Of a stretch of 41,967 nt of DNA, positions 1 through 8,039 are shown piece by piece. The notes beneath the pieces were generated by a model. That model saw only the letters and a list, made by a program, of their open reading frames with translations. It did not search any database and was not told where the DNA came from. A program made the translations under genes and the position numbers. The first letter of the stretch is position 1. Each line of letters opens with the position of its first letter. The stretch comes from Bacteroidales bacterium M5 (lineage in GTDB: Bacteria > Bacteroidota > Bacteroidia > Bacteroidales > Muribaculaceae), in the NCBI GenBank assembly GCA_001689535.1, contig LUJP01000032.1:1-41967 (forward strand). Reading direction: 5' to 3'.

Positions 1-465
1 CGTAGCTACGGCTACGCTCCTTCATCACAAGACAAAAATCACTCAGAGATATGCGATCCCAGCATTAGCAAATATTGGGGAACCGGCTCTAAAAGAAGGC
101 TCGCTGCGCAGCGAGCCTTCTCTACCAAACCAAACCTATTTATTGAATCCGTTTGTATTATCCCGGATCAAAAATATGCAAATTGCAATAAGTGTACAGT
201 CAGTTTAACTGGTTCAAATGAACCTTCTCTAAAACTTTAACGCGCTAATTTACACATTTCGTTCAAAAAACACATATTTTCAATCAAAAAAATTTTCTCT
301 CACCCCGCAGATGCATAAATATTCCGTGATGCACCGAATATTTATGCTACATTGGGCTTCGCGTGCACTGGGATCGTCGGCCTCCGGCCATCGGTGGTGG
401 GGGGAGAGGATGGCGAGGACGCCGACCCTCCCAGAACGAGATTGTCACGTAGCGATATAAAAAAA
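1..465. other. Gene-free left end of the window
   Basis: No convincing coding frame is visible on either strand between the window edge and the prfB terminator. The stretch holds a short inverted repeat at the edge (CGTAGC 1-6 with GCTACG 11-16), a perfect 28-bp palindrome at 94-121, an AT-rich part (about 120-350), and a GC-rich part (about 355-435) with a small GGCC-TCC-GGCC hairpin. No tRNA-like fold or riboswitch-like conserved core was recognised. The end of a gene lying to the left of the window cannot be excluded. Confidence 0.5.
94..121. repeat. Perfect 28-bp palindrome
   Basis: AGAAGGCTCGCTGC (94-107) is followed directly by its exact reverse complement (108-121). On the minus strand the palindrome is followed by TTTT, so it could act as a second terminator beyond the prfB terminator, or as the end of a gene left of the window. 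It could equally be a member of an intergenic palindromic repeat family. One copy only was seen in this window. Confidence 0.6.
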
Positions 466-507
466 CTTCCCGCCATCCTGCGTATTGGTTTGCGGGATGG
501 CGGGAAG
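459..507 (-). terminator. Rho-independent terminator of prfB
   Basis: A perfect 13-bp stem (466-478 with 495-507, CTTCCCGCCATCC and its complement) closes a 16-nt loop, and on the minus strand it is followed by seven U residues (459-465). It lies about 50 nt after the prfB stop codon and is oriented to end that transcript. Confidence 0.93.
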
Positions 508-558
508 GATTAATGATATTTATGGGTTGCGGTCGGCGGGGAGGCCGACGAGTCCAGT

Positions 559-1681
559 TCAGGCTTCTTCTTCGTCTTTGGCGAATTCCATGAGGAAGGC
601 CTTGATGAAGCCGTCGATTTCACCGTCCATCACGGCATTTACATCGGAGGTCTGATGGCCTGTGCGGTGGTCTTTTACGCGACGATCGTCGAACACGTAT
701 GAACGGATCTGGGAGCCCCATTCGATTTTCATCTTGCCGGCCTCGATTTTAGCCTGCTCGGCCATTCGGTGCTTCAGCTCCTTGTCATACAGGATGGAAC
801 GCAACTGACGCATGGCGTTCTCTTTGTTCTTGGGCTGGTCGCGGGTCTCGGTGTTCTCGATGAGGATTTCTTCCTTCTCGCCGGTGTAGGGGTCGGTGAA
901 CTGGTAGCGCAGACGCACGCCCGATTCCACCTTGTTCACGTTCTGGCCGCCTGCGCCGCCGCTTCGGAAGGTATCCCACGACAGAAGTGCGGGGTCTACT
1001 TTCACCTCAATGGTATCGTCGACGAGCGGCGTGACGAATACGGATGCGAAAGATGTCATTCGCTTTCCCTGGGCGTTGTAGGGCGATACGCGCACAAGTC
1101 GGTGAACACCGTTCTCGCTCTTGAGATAGCCATAGGCAAAATCGCCCTCCACGTTGATGGTACACGACTTTATTCCGGCCTCGTCGCCTTCGAGAAGGTT
1201 GGCTATTGAGGTCTTGTAGCCATGTTTCTCACACCATCGGAGATACATGCGCATGAGCATCGACGCCCAGTCCTGGCTTTCGGTGCCGCCGGCGCCGGAA
1301 TTGATTTTGAGCACCACGCCGAGCGAGTCTTCTTCGCGGCGCAGCATATTGCGCAGTTCAAGACGCTCAATCTTGTCGATGGCGTCGGCATACATGGCAT
1401 CGAGTTCGGCCTCGTCCATGTCGCCTTCTTTCACGAAGTCGAATGCCACCTCGAGGTCGTCGACAGCGCGTTCCACCTCCTCGTAACCTTCAATCCAGGC
1501 CTTGAGATCCTTTATTTTCTTCATCTGCACCTGTGCCTCCTTGGGATGTTCCCAGAAGTCGGGCACGTGGGTGCGCAGTTCTTCTTCTTCTACTTGTATT
1601 TTCTTGTTGTCGACGTCAAAGATACCTCCTCAGCGCCAGCTTGCGCTCAAAAGTCTCTTTTAATTGTTCCTGGGTAATCAT
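559..1681 (-). CDS. prfB: Peptide chain release factor 2, with programmed +1 frameshift
   Basis: RF2 recognises UGA and UAA stop codons in the ribosomal A site and triggers peptide release. The gene is in two frames. A 21-codon leader starts at ATG 1681 (MITQEQLKETFER...) and ends at an in-frame TGA (1616-1618). Skipping one base (1618) joins it to the main frame from 1617, giving 373 residues, close to the usual RF2 length. In the fused protein the stop-codon recognition tripeptide region reads SPY (about 199-201; SPF in E. coli) and the catalytic GGQ is at about 244-246. The long frame alone would begin at a GTG (1566) and lack the conserved N terminus, so the frameshifted product is the real one. 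Intracellular UGA-reading RF2 levels are known to control this shift in other bacteria. A strong terminator follows and a separate promoter precedes the gene. Confidence 0.96.
1615..1630 (-). promoter_or_regulatory. prfB: RF2 autoregulatory +1 frameshift site
   Basis: Read on the minus strand the site is AGG AGG TAT CTT TGA C: an internal Shine-Dalgarno-like AGGAGG (1625-1630), a spacer codon, the slippery CTT (1619-1621), the UGA stop (1616-1618) and a following C. This is the same arrangement as the E. coli site. When RF2 is scarce the ribosome slips from CUU to UUU and reads GAC in the new frame. Confidence 0.95.
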
Positions 1682-1727
1682 AATCTAATATACGGGGGAA
1701 ACTGGTTAATAATGGGATTTGCGGTTG

Positions 1728-1735
1728 CAAATTTA
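1728..1735 (-). promoter_or_regulatory. Likely prfB promoter, -7 element
   Basis: On the minus strand the sequence is TAAATTTG followed by C, matching the Bacteroidota -7 consensus TAnnTTTG. It lies 47 bp upstream of the prfB ATG, between that gene and the acyl-CoA ligase. No good -33 TTG was found at 19-21 bp, so the call rests on the -7 element. A short ATTTGC/GCAAAT hairpin (1717-1732) overlaps it. Confidence 0.5.
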
Positions 1736-1760
1736 ATAAATATCTTTCATTCGGGCGCCG

Positions 1761-3563
1761 TCAGTCGGCATACATGCCGTCGATCATTTCGGCATAGCGT
1801 TTTGCTATCACGGGGCGGCGTATCTTCAGTGTGTTGGTAAGCTCGCCGTCCTCCATGGTGAAGGGCCGGCTGAGCAGACGGAATCTCTTTATGCGCTCGT
1901 AGGGAGCGAGGTCGGCCAACAGGGCATCGATACGTTTTTCAATGAGAGCGTTTATGCGCGGATCGGCGGCGAGGTCGGCATCTGTCTCGAATGCTATGCC
2001 GTTTTCAGCGGCATATTTGCGCAGGGCGGCATAGTCGGGCACGATTAGGGCCGACACGAACTTGCGGCGGTCGCCTATCGTGGCAACCTGCTCTATGTAT
2101 CTGTCCTCGCCCAGGCGGCTTTCGAGGGCCTGCGGGGCGATATATTTGCCGTTTGAGGTCTTGAAAAGGTCTTTCAGACGCTCCGTGAGCACAAGAGCGC
2201 CTGATTTGTCGAGGTAGCCGGCGTCGCCGGTGCGGAACCATCCGTCGGGCGTGAAGGCCTCGGCCGTGGCTTCCGGTTTGCGGTGATAGCCTTTCATCAC
2301 CGTGGGGCCCTTGACGAGAATCTCACCGTCAGGGGCAATTTTCACGTTAACGTCAGGAATCGGGGTGCCAACGGTGCCGAACTCATAGCCTATGCGCGGG
2401 AAGCAGGTGACAGTGGCGGTGGTTTCGGAGAGGCCGTAGCCTATCATCACATTTATGCCGCATGTATGGAAAAATTCAGCGATTTTGGGCGACAGCGGTG
2501 CGCCGGCTGTGGGGAATATGTTGCCGTTCTCAACGCCTATTACTCTCTGCAGTGGTTTGAAAAGCTGTCGCTCGGCAAAACGGTAGCGCACCTCGAGCCA
2601 CCAGGGCACCTTTTTGCCCAGGCGGACGTAGTCTATGTTGCGGCTCCGGCCTATTTTCAGCGCCCAGTTAGCAAACCAGCGGCGTGGCCCGCGGATTGTG
2701 GCGAATTTGTCCTGGATGGCGGTATATACTTTTTCCCAGAAACGGGGCACTGAGCACATGCACGAGGGGCGTATCTGCTTTATGCTCTCCTGAATTTCAT
2801 GGGGGTCGGTGTTTATGGCTACAGTCATTCCACGGTAGAGGCAGAAATAGTTCCAGGCCTTCTCGAAAATATGGCTCAGAGGCAGAAAGCACATGGCCAC
2901 GTCGTGATCGCTGAGGGTGGACAGCAGGTCGACATGTATCTCGATGGCGGCGGTGAAGCATGACTGGGGAAGCATGGCGCCTTTGGGCTCGCCTGTGGTG
3001 CCGGAGGTATAGATGATGGTGGCTATATCTTCGGGTGTGGCGGCGGCTGTGCGGTGCGCTACTTCGGCACGGTCAAGATCGGAGGCATTGCGCCCCATTT
3101 CCAGTAGCTGCCCGAAGGTTATGGTGTCGGCATCGTCGCTGTCTGTGTCAAATCCGCCAACGGCCACAATCTGCTGAATCGTGGGGCAGAATTCCAACGC
3201 CTTGCGTGCCAGCTCGTAAATCCGGCGATCGCCTGCGAAGAAAACCTTCGCGTCGGCATCGTTGATTATATAGCATATCTGCTCGAGCGACGAGGTGGAG
3301 TAGATGGAAATAGGGATGACGCGGTTGGCGTATGCTCCGAAATCGGTATATAGAGTTTCTATCCTGTTGGGAGAGCAGATTGCGATAGCTTCCTGTTCCT
3401 TGATCCCGAGCATCTGGAGGGCGGCGGCAACGAGATTCACATTGGCCTGGAAGTCATTCCAGGATGTCTGGATCCACTGATTGCCTTGTTTGTGACTTAC
3501 GGCCACACGAGGTCCGTAGGTCGCGGCCTGCTTGTTCACTAATTCAGTAAGAACGTTGGGCAT
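1761..3563 (-). CDS. AMP-dependent acyl-CoA synthetase (long-chain fatty acid--CoA ligase type)
   Basis: A 600-residue adenylate-forming enzyme that activates fatty acids with ATP and CoA. Visible motifs are the ATP/AMP signature IIYTSGTTGEPKG (183-195), the GYGLSETTA motif (375-383), the WFRTGD hinge region (442-447) and the C-terminal catalytic-lysine region NGKYIAP (471-477). Length and order fit the FadD/long-chain ligase branch, but the chain length of the substrate cannot be read from sequence. The start ATG at 3563 lacks a Shine-Dalgarno sequence, as is normal here. The gene follows a GT2 gene by 13 bp on the same strand and probably shares its transcript. No terminator is evident before the prfB promoter, so some read-through into prfB is possible. 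Confidence 0.9.
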   Translation of the reverse strand: MPNVLTELVNKQAATYGPRVAVSHKQGNQWIQTSWNDFQANVNLVAAALQMLGIKEQEAIAICSPNRIETLYTDFGAYANRVIPISIYSTSSLEQICYIINDADAKVFFAGDRRIYELARKALEFCPTIQQIVAVGGFDTDSDDADTITFGQLLEMGRNASDLDRAEVAHRTAAATPEDIATIIYTSGTTGEPKGAMLPQSCFTAAIEIHVDLLSTLSDHDVAMCFLPLSHIFEKAWNYFCLYRGMTVAINTDPHEIQESIKQIRPSCMCSVPRFWEKVYTAIQDKFATIRGPRRWFANWALKIGRSRNIDYVRLGKKVPWWLEVRYRFAERQLFKPLQRVIGVENGNIFPTAGAPLSPKIAEFFHTCGINVMIGYGLSETTATVTCFPRIGYEFGTVGTPIPDVNVKIAPDGEILVKGPTVMKGYHRKPEATAEAFTPDGWFRTGDAGYLDKSGALVLTERLKDLFKTSNGKYIAPQALESRLGEDRYIEQVATIGDRRKFVSALIVPDYAALRKYAAENGIAFETDADLAADPRINALIEKRIDALLADLAPYERIKRFRLLSRPFTMEDGELTNTLKIRRPVIAKRYAEMIDGMYAD

Positions 3564-3576
3564 GATTGTATATACT

Positions 3577-4590
3577 TTATTTGGTTGTTTGCTTGGTTTC
3601 CGGGTCTTTTTCGGCAGCCTTGACGGCTTTCAGACCGCGGGGAGGGGTGGGGGCGAGAGAGACCAGGGCGAGGGCCGAGCCGCCGTGTCCGGCTATACGC
3701 TGCACGGCATAGACCGCAAGAAGCCGGAGCGACCTCCCCGCAGGGCAGTCGTCGCGGGCAGTCTGGCGTCGGAGGCGACGGGCTGTCTCGGGATTGTTCT
3801 CGCGTGTCAGCTCGGCGGCGAGAATCATGCGGCGCGCGTCGACCAGCGGCACATATTCGGTGCGTCCGGCCAGCTGCAGGTCTCGCTCCATAACGTCAAG
3901 AGCCGCAATCTCGGCCTCGGCGCGTGAGGAGAAGGAGGGGCCGGTGAGGCTGTCGGGATGAACCGTAGTCCTCACGGTCGGCTCACCCGAGAGTTTTATG
4001 GCAACGGGGCGGCGCGCGAGCAGGCGCGTGCCAAGTTCAAGGTCATCCCAGGTGGTGAGCGATTCGTCCCAGCCGCCCGATTCCTTTATCAGGGAAGTGC
4101 GCACGGCAAATCGCGCCGTGGCATAGGTGGCATGCATTATATGCAGCCGCAGGGGGTCGGAATCGTTGTGCTCCGTGCGTTCCAGCCATCCGTCGCTGTC
4201 GAGGCGGGATATCTCCCAGCGTATCATGTCGGCGTCGGGACGCTCGGCAAGAGCTTTAGCCACGCGCTCCATGTGGCCGGGCTGCATCACATCGTCGGAG
4301 TCGAAAAACATCACATACTCCGATTCCACACGCCTCAGTCCGGTATTGCGGGCTATTGCCGCTCCGCGGCGCGGTTCCGTCAGAAGCATTGCGGAAATTC
4401 CGTTTCCGGAATTCCTGGCAATCCACCTGGATACTATCTCGGGAGTGACATCGGTGGAACCGTTGTCAACCACTATCACGCTGAGTGGCCGAAGGGTCTG
4501 AGCCGCGATGGAATCGAGCGTGGTCTGTATCATGTCGGCGCGATCAAGCACCGGCACCACTAAGGAGGGTATGAAACGGCTGTTGTCCAT
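3577..4590 (-). CDS. Family 2 glycosyltransferase
   Basis: A 337-residue protein with a GT-A fold signature at its N terminus: beta-strand SLVVPVLDRADM (9-20), the nucleotide-binding VVDNGSTD (40-47) and the metal-binding DSDD (97-100). A later WDESLTTWDDLELGTRL segment is typical of the acceptor side of these enzymes. No transmembrane segment is obvious, so it is probably cytoplasmic and works on a surface glycan precursor. Donor and acceptor sugars cannot be told. It is the first gene of a two-gene unit with the acyl-CoA ligase and is divergent from a GT4/GT2 pair, so this stretch looks like a small glycan-assembly locus. Confidence 0.88.
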   Translation of the reverse strand: MDNSRFIPSLVVPVLDRADMIQTTLDSIAAQTLRPLSVIVVDNGSTDVTPEIVSRWIARNSGNGISAMLLTEPRRGAAIARNTGLRRVESEYVMFFDSDDVMQPGHMERVAKALAERPDADMIRWEISRLDSDGWLERTEHNDSDPLRLHIMHATYATARFAVRTSLIKESGGWDESLTTWDDLELGTRLLARRPVAIKLSGEPTVRTTVHPDSLTGPSFSSRAEAEIAALDVMERDLQLAGRTEYVPLVDARRMILAAELTRENNPETARRLRRQTARDDCPAGRSLRLLAVYAVQRIAGHGGSALALVSLAPTPPRGLKAVKAAEKDPETKQTTK

Positions 4591-4637
4591 TGATATATGC
4601 TCTTGCGGTGGGTGGGTTAACCCGGAAGTTCAATCTA

Positions 4638-4645
4638 CAAATGTA
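4638..4645 (-). promoter_or_regulatory. Likely promoter (-7 element) of GT2/acyl-CoA ligase unit
   Basis: The minus strand reads TACATTTG, an exact TAnnTTTG, 47 bp before the ATG at 4590. No TTG is seen at the -33 distance. On the plus strand of the same gap a weaker TAACTTAG (4658-4665) lies about 20 bp before the divergent GT4 gene and may be its -7 element. Confidence 0.45.
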
Positions 4646-4685
4646 ATCATTTTTTTGTAACTTAGCCGTCGTTTATTTCCTGCCT

Positions 4686-5921
4686 ATGTCAAAACGTGAG
4701 GATGTTGTGTTGATTACCAACTCTTTTCCGCAATGGTCGGCCACAGAGCCGTCGTTTGTGGAGCCGGAGCTCGAGGCATTGCGCCGCAAGTTCAGGAGGG
4801 TGATTATTGTACCCGTGACGCTACGCGGAGCAGGGGCGGTCACACCATTGGAAGGAGTCGAAACCGATACATCGTGGGCTCTCGGACCCGACTGGAACAG
4901 CCGCGTGCGCCGTTCCCGTTTTCTTGCCAATCCACGCATGTGGCTTGACGTCCGGGGCGATATCATGCGCCGGGGCATCGCATTCGGCGTTGCGGCGCGG
5001 GCTTTTGCCTCCTTTCTGCGCCGTATGGTGGCGGAGCAGGGTCTTTCGTGGGAAAACACGCTGTTCTATACTTTCTGGTTCGATTTTCCCGCGGCGGCGC
5101 TTGCGTTGCTGAAAGCCAACCATCCGGAAATCCGATTTGTGTCGCGCGCGCATGGCCACGACATGTTCACCAGTCTTGGCGGGAGGCTCCGGCACCGGAT
5201 GCTCCGTGAGGCGGAAGCGGTCTATACCGCAAGTCAGGCCGGAGCCGACTTTCTGAGACAGACGTTTCCAGAGGCATCCGCCGATGATAAAGTCAGGGTG
5301 TCGACATTAGGTTGTGTTAAACTGTATCCTGAGGCCGTTGCCGCGCGGCATAAGCGCGCTGACCGGCGGTTTGCGTTCCTTTCCGTATCGCGCGTGGATG
5401 AGAACAAACGGGTGGAGATGAACGCGCGTCTGCTCAGAGCCCTTGCCGTGGCGCGTCCCGACACGGCAATCCGTTGGATTCATGTGGGCGACGGCCCCTC
5501 TATGGCGGCAGTGCGCGAGGCTGTGAAGGAGTGTCCTCCCAATCTTGAAGTGGAACTCCGCGGTGCCGTTCCTAACGCCGAGGTCCAGAGAATTTATCGC
5601 GATGAAGCCGTGGACTGGTTCATGCTTCTGAGCCTCCATGAGGGAGGCCGGGCGGTAGCCGCGTGCGAGTCGCTGGCCTACGGAGTGCCGGTGGTTGCCA
5701 CAGATTTTGAGGCTCTCAATGAGGTGGTGGACGATGAATGCGGTCTTATGCTTTCGGCGGATTCCACGGATGAGGAGTTCGTTAGAGGGATAGCACCTTA
5801 TCTCGACAGTGATTTCCGTGCCGAGGCGATGCGTGAGGCAGCTCTTAGCCGTTGGAATAGCGATTTCAATGCCGCGATGCTTCGCCCCGCTTTTGTTGAT
5901 ATGATATCGCATATAGAATGA
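4686..5921 (+). CDS. Family 4 (group 1) glycosyltransferase
   Basis: A 411-residue GT-B fold enzyme. The N-terminal half carries an acceptor domain (RAHGHDMFT at 154-162), and the C-terminal half the donor-binding domain: FLSVSRVDENKRV (231-243), HVGDGP (266-271) and the HEGGRAVAACESLAYGVPVV block (318-337) with the glutamates that bind the nucleotide-sugar in this family. No signal peptide or membrane helix is visible. It overlaps the next glycosyltransferase by 4 bp (ATGA), so the two are translationally coupled and probably act on the same glycan. Substrates are unknown. Confidence 0.9.
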   Translation: MSKREDVVLITNSFPQWSATEPSFVEPELEALRRKFRRVIIVPVTLRGAGAVTPLEGVETDTSWALGPDWNSRVRRSRFLANPRMWLDVRGDIMRRGIAFGVAARAFASFLRRMVAEQGLSWENTLFYTFWFDFPAAALALLKANHPEIRFVSRAHGHDMFTSLGGRLRHRMLREAEAVYTASQAGADFLRQTFPEASADDKVRVSTLGCVKLYPEAVAARHKRADRRFAFLSVSRVDENKRVEMNARLLRALAVARPDTAIRWIHVGDGPSMAAVREAVKECPPNLEVELRGAVPNAEVQRIYRDEAVDWFMLLSLHEGGRAVAACESLAYGVPVVATDFEALNEVVDDECGLMLSADSTDEEFVRGIAPYLDSDFRAEAMREAALSRWNSDFNAAMLRPAFVDMISHIE

Positions 5922-6886
5922 AGAAGCAGATGGAAGAGCCTGCGGTCTCCGTTATAGTGCTTACATATAATCAGGTATCTACGGCCGAAGCGGCAGTAAT
6001 GAGCGTGCTTGAGGGTCGGGATGTGGAATATGAGGTGGTGATTTCCGACGACGGTTCCACTGACGGCACCCGTGAACTTCTGGAGTGTATTGCCGCACGT
6101 TATCCCGACCGTGTGCGGCTTCTTCCTCGTCATCCTAATTTAGGTATCCCCGTAAACTATTTTTATGCTCTGGAGCATTGCCGTGGCAGATACGTGACAG
6201 ATGTGGCGGGTGATGACCGCCGTTGCGACCCTTCGGCGCTTTCACGTCACGCCGCCATGCTTGACTCCGCGCCTAAACTGGTTGCCGTAAGTTCGCGCTG
6301 GAGAGATTGCGGAAGCGTAAACGGAACCGATGTGTCGCAAGCACCCCATCGCGATACAATGATCTCTCTTCTGGCTCTTGACCGGCCCACTCCCATGATG
6401 CTTTCGGCAATGATGTTCCGCCGAAGCATCGTCACGAAGCTGCTCCGCGACAATCCGGGCGCGGTGTGCGACCCGCGCTTCCGTTGCGAGGATCTTCCCG
6501 TGATGCTTGCTTTGCTCGCTGCGGGGGATGTAGCTTTTGATTCTGCTGTGACCGTTGATTATACTCCGGCGCCCGATTCAATTACGCGCACGGCCGATTC
6601 GGAGCGCCGAGCGCTATTCGCCGCCGGCCTATGCCACGCCGTGCATCATCTCGCGCAGACTTACGGATTGCGAAATGAGCAGCGGGTTGTGCGTGGACTG
6701 AACGATATGGCCGGATATATGCTGGGGTGCGCGGCGGCGTCGGGATGCGAGCAGGTGGCCGGAACTGTGGTGGAAGCGGTGAGGGAAACGGGAGCGAAGC
6801 TCACGCTGAAAGGGAAGGCGTATGAAAAAATGCTCCGCAACCGTGTGGGGCTGCGGAGCATCGCATGGCTCAAACGCCATATTTGA
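5918..6886 (+). CDS. Family 2 glycosyltransferase
   Basis: A 322-residue GT-A enzyme beginning with SVIVLTYNQ (11-19), then SDDGSTDGT (43-51) and an acidic AGDD (97-100) in the place of the DxD metal site. It starts inside the stop codon of the GT4 gene (ATGA overlap). The 3' end is convergent with the thioredoxin-like lipoprotein gene only 16 bp away, and codons 305-314 contain that gene's transcription terminator. The role is probably transfer of a sugar to a surface polysaccharide or glycoprotein; the specificity is unknown. Confidence 0.88.
   Translation: MKKQMEEPAVSVIVLTYNQVSTAEAAVMSVLEGRDVEYEVVISDDGSTDGTRELLECIAARYPDRVRLLPRHPNLGIPVNYFYALEHCRGRYVTDVAGDDRRCDPSALSRHAAMLDSAPKLVAVSSRWRDCGSVNGTDVSQAPHRDTMISLLALDRPTPMMLSAMMFRRSIVTKLLRDNPGAVCDPRFRCEDLPVMLALLAAGDVAFDSAVTVDYTPAPDSITRTADSERRALFAAGLCHAVHHLAQTYGLRNEQRVVRGLNDMAGYMLGCAAASGCEQVAGTVVEAVRETGAKLTLKGKAYEKMLRNRVGLRSIAWLKRHI
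6825..6860 (-). terminator. Terminator of the minus-strand thioredoxin genes, inside a plus-strand CDS
   Basis: TGCTCCGCA (6831-6839) pairs with TGCGGAGCA (6852-6860), a 9-bp stem with a 12-nt loop. On the minus strand it is followed by six U residues (6825-6830). It is 43 nt past the stop codon of the gene ending at 6903, and lies within the last codons of the convergent GT2 gene. Confidence 0.75.
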
Positions 6887-6902
6887 AATTCTTTATTATT
6901 TA

Positions 6903-7991
6903 TCAGAAGTATTTTGCTACGGCTTTTTCGAGGTCGGCAGGATTTGTTATGCGCTCGGCCACGGTATCATCCTTGATGATGAAGAAGGTGGGAAGCACAT
7001 ATACATTATACTGCACGAGCGCCGATTCACCTTCGGCCTGAGAATTGTACACTGAAATCCAGGGGAGATTCTTGGCAGCCTGACGCCACTTGTATTCATC
7101 GGAGTCGAGAGCCACCTGATAGATGCCGAGACCCTGCGATGAGTAGCGGTCGTAAAGCTTGTTGAGTGTTACGTTCAGACCCGGAGAGAATGTCTCTGAG
7201 AACGAAGTAAAGTTCAGAAGCACTACAGGCTTCTTCTCGGCAAGAGCCTCAAGCGACTGCTTCTGACCGCGGGCGTCAAAGAGGTCGATGTTGAAGTATC
7301 CTATCTCGCCTGCGGTGATGGAATCGCTCACTGTTATGTTTCTGGGCTTGTTGCTCAGGAAGAGATTTTTCAGATAAGTGGTGCGGGGGTCGGTAGGGCG
7401 CTGCTCGCTGTAGGCGTTTGCAACCGCGCCGATAATGCGGAGGTCAGATTTCACTGCAGGTGAGAAAATGGGGCGTCCGTTCACACTCTTGCAGATGATA
7501 TAATATGCCACGATTCCCGACGGGTCGGCCAGCAGAGTCTCGGTGAGGTCATGCTTCAGGGATGTGTCGGCGGTAAGGTCGCCGGAGTTGTGGGCGTTGA
7601 TGGCCTGCTGTATGCGGTTGTCGACGTTCATGAGCATGTCGGCTGAGGCGGTTCCTTCCACTGTATAGTCGGTATCGAAGGCGTCGGCTTTGGTGCTCAC
7701 GGTCACGGTCTCTATCGAGTCAATGGGGAAGTAGATTGTCTTGCCATCGAGATTCAGACGGTAGATGTCGGGATAGCCGGCGGCAGGCTGTGATGCCTCG
7801 AACGATCCGTTGCTTGCGATTGTCACGGTGTCTATCGGGTACCAGCGGCCGTTGGAGGATGCTTCAAGAAGCATGGTCTTGTCGGCACCGCCTTCCACAT
7901 TGCCTTTCACGTGCCACTCCGAGGAATGAGAACATGATGCGGCCAGAAGCAGAGCGGCGGCGGGAGCGAATATATTCAGAAGTTTAGACAT
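6903..7991 (-). CDS. DUF4369/thioredoxin-fold lipoprotein without active-site cysteines
   Basis: A 362-residue exported protein. It has a lipoprotein signal (LLLAASC, acylated Cys20), an N-terminal beta-rich region of the DUF4369 type (about 25-115), a helical middle, and a C-terminal thioredoxin-like domain (about 240-362). The strand PVVLLNF (255-261) and the cis-proline VLPTFFI (332-338) are kept, but where TlpA proteins have WCxxC this one reads TSFSETFS (262-269). The only cysteines are Cys20 and Cys167, so it cannot do thiol-disulfide chemistry. It follows an intact TlpA-like gene by 48 bp and probably shares its transcript. A binding, sensing or scaffolding role in the envelope is possible; the function is not known. 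Confidence 0.85.
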   Translation of the reverse strand: MSKLLNIFAPAAALLLAASCSHSSEWHVKGNVEGGADKTMLLEASSNGRWYPIDTVTIASNGSFEASQPAAGYPDIYRLNLDGKTIYFPIDSIETVTVSTKADAFDTDYTVEGTASADMLMNVDNRIQQAINAHNSGDLTADTSLKHDLTETLLADPSGIVAYYIICKSVNGRPIFSPAVKSDLRIIGAVANAYSEQRPTDPRTTYLKNLFLSNKPRNITVSDSITAGEIGYFNIDLFDARGQKQSLEALAEKKPVVLLNFTSFSETFSPGLNVTLNKLYDRYSSQGLGIYQVALDSDEYKWRQAAKNLPWISVYNSQAEGESALVQYNVYVLPTFFIIKDDTVAERITNPADLEKAVAKYF

Positions 7992-8039
7992 AAAAACTAT
8001 TGTATGTATGAATGTATAGATGCGGGTATATATGCCCGG

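Noticed and set aside
8022..8039. CGGG...CCCG hairpin between the two thioredoxin genes
   Set aside because: No T-run follows on the minus strand and the genes are only 48 bp apart; most likely a harmless intercistronic stem.
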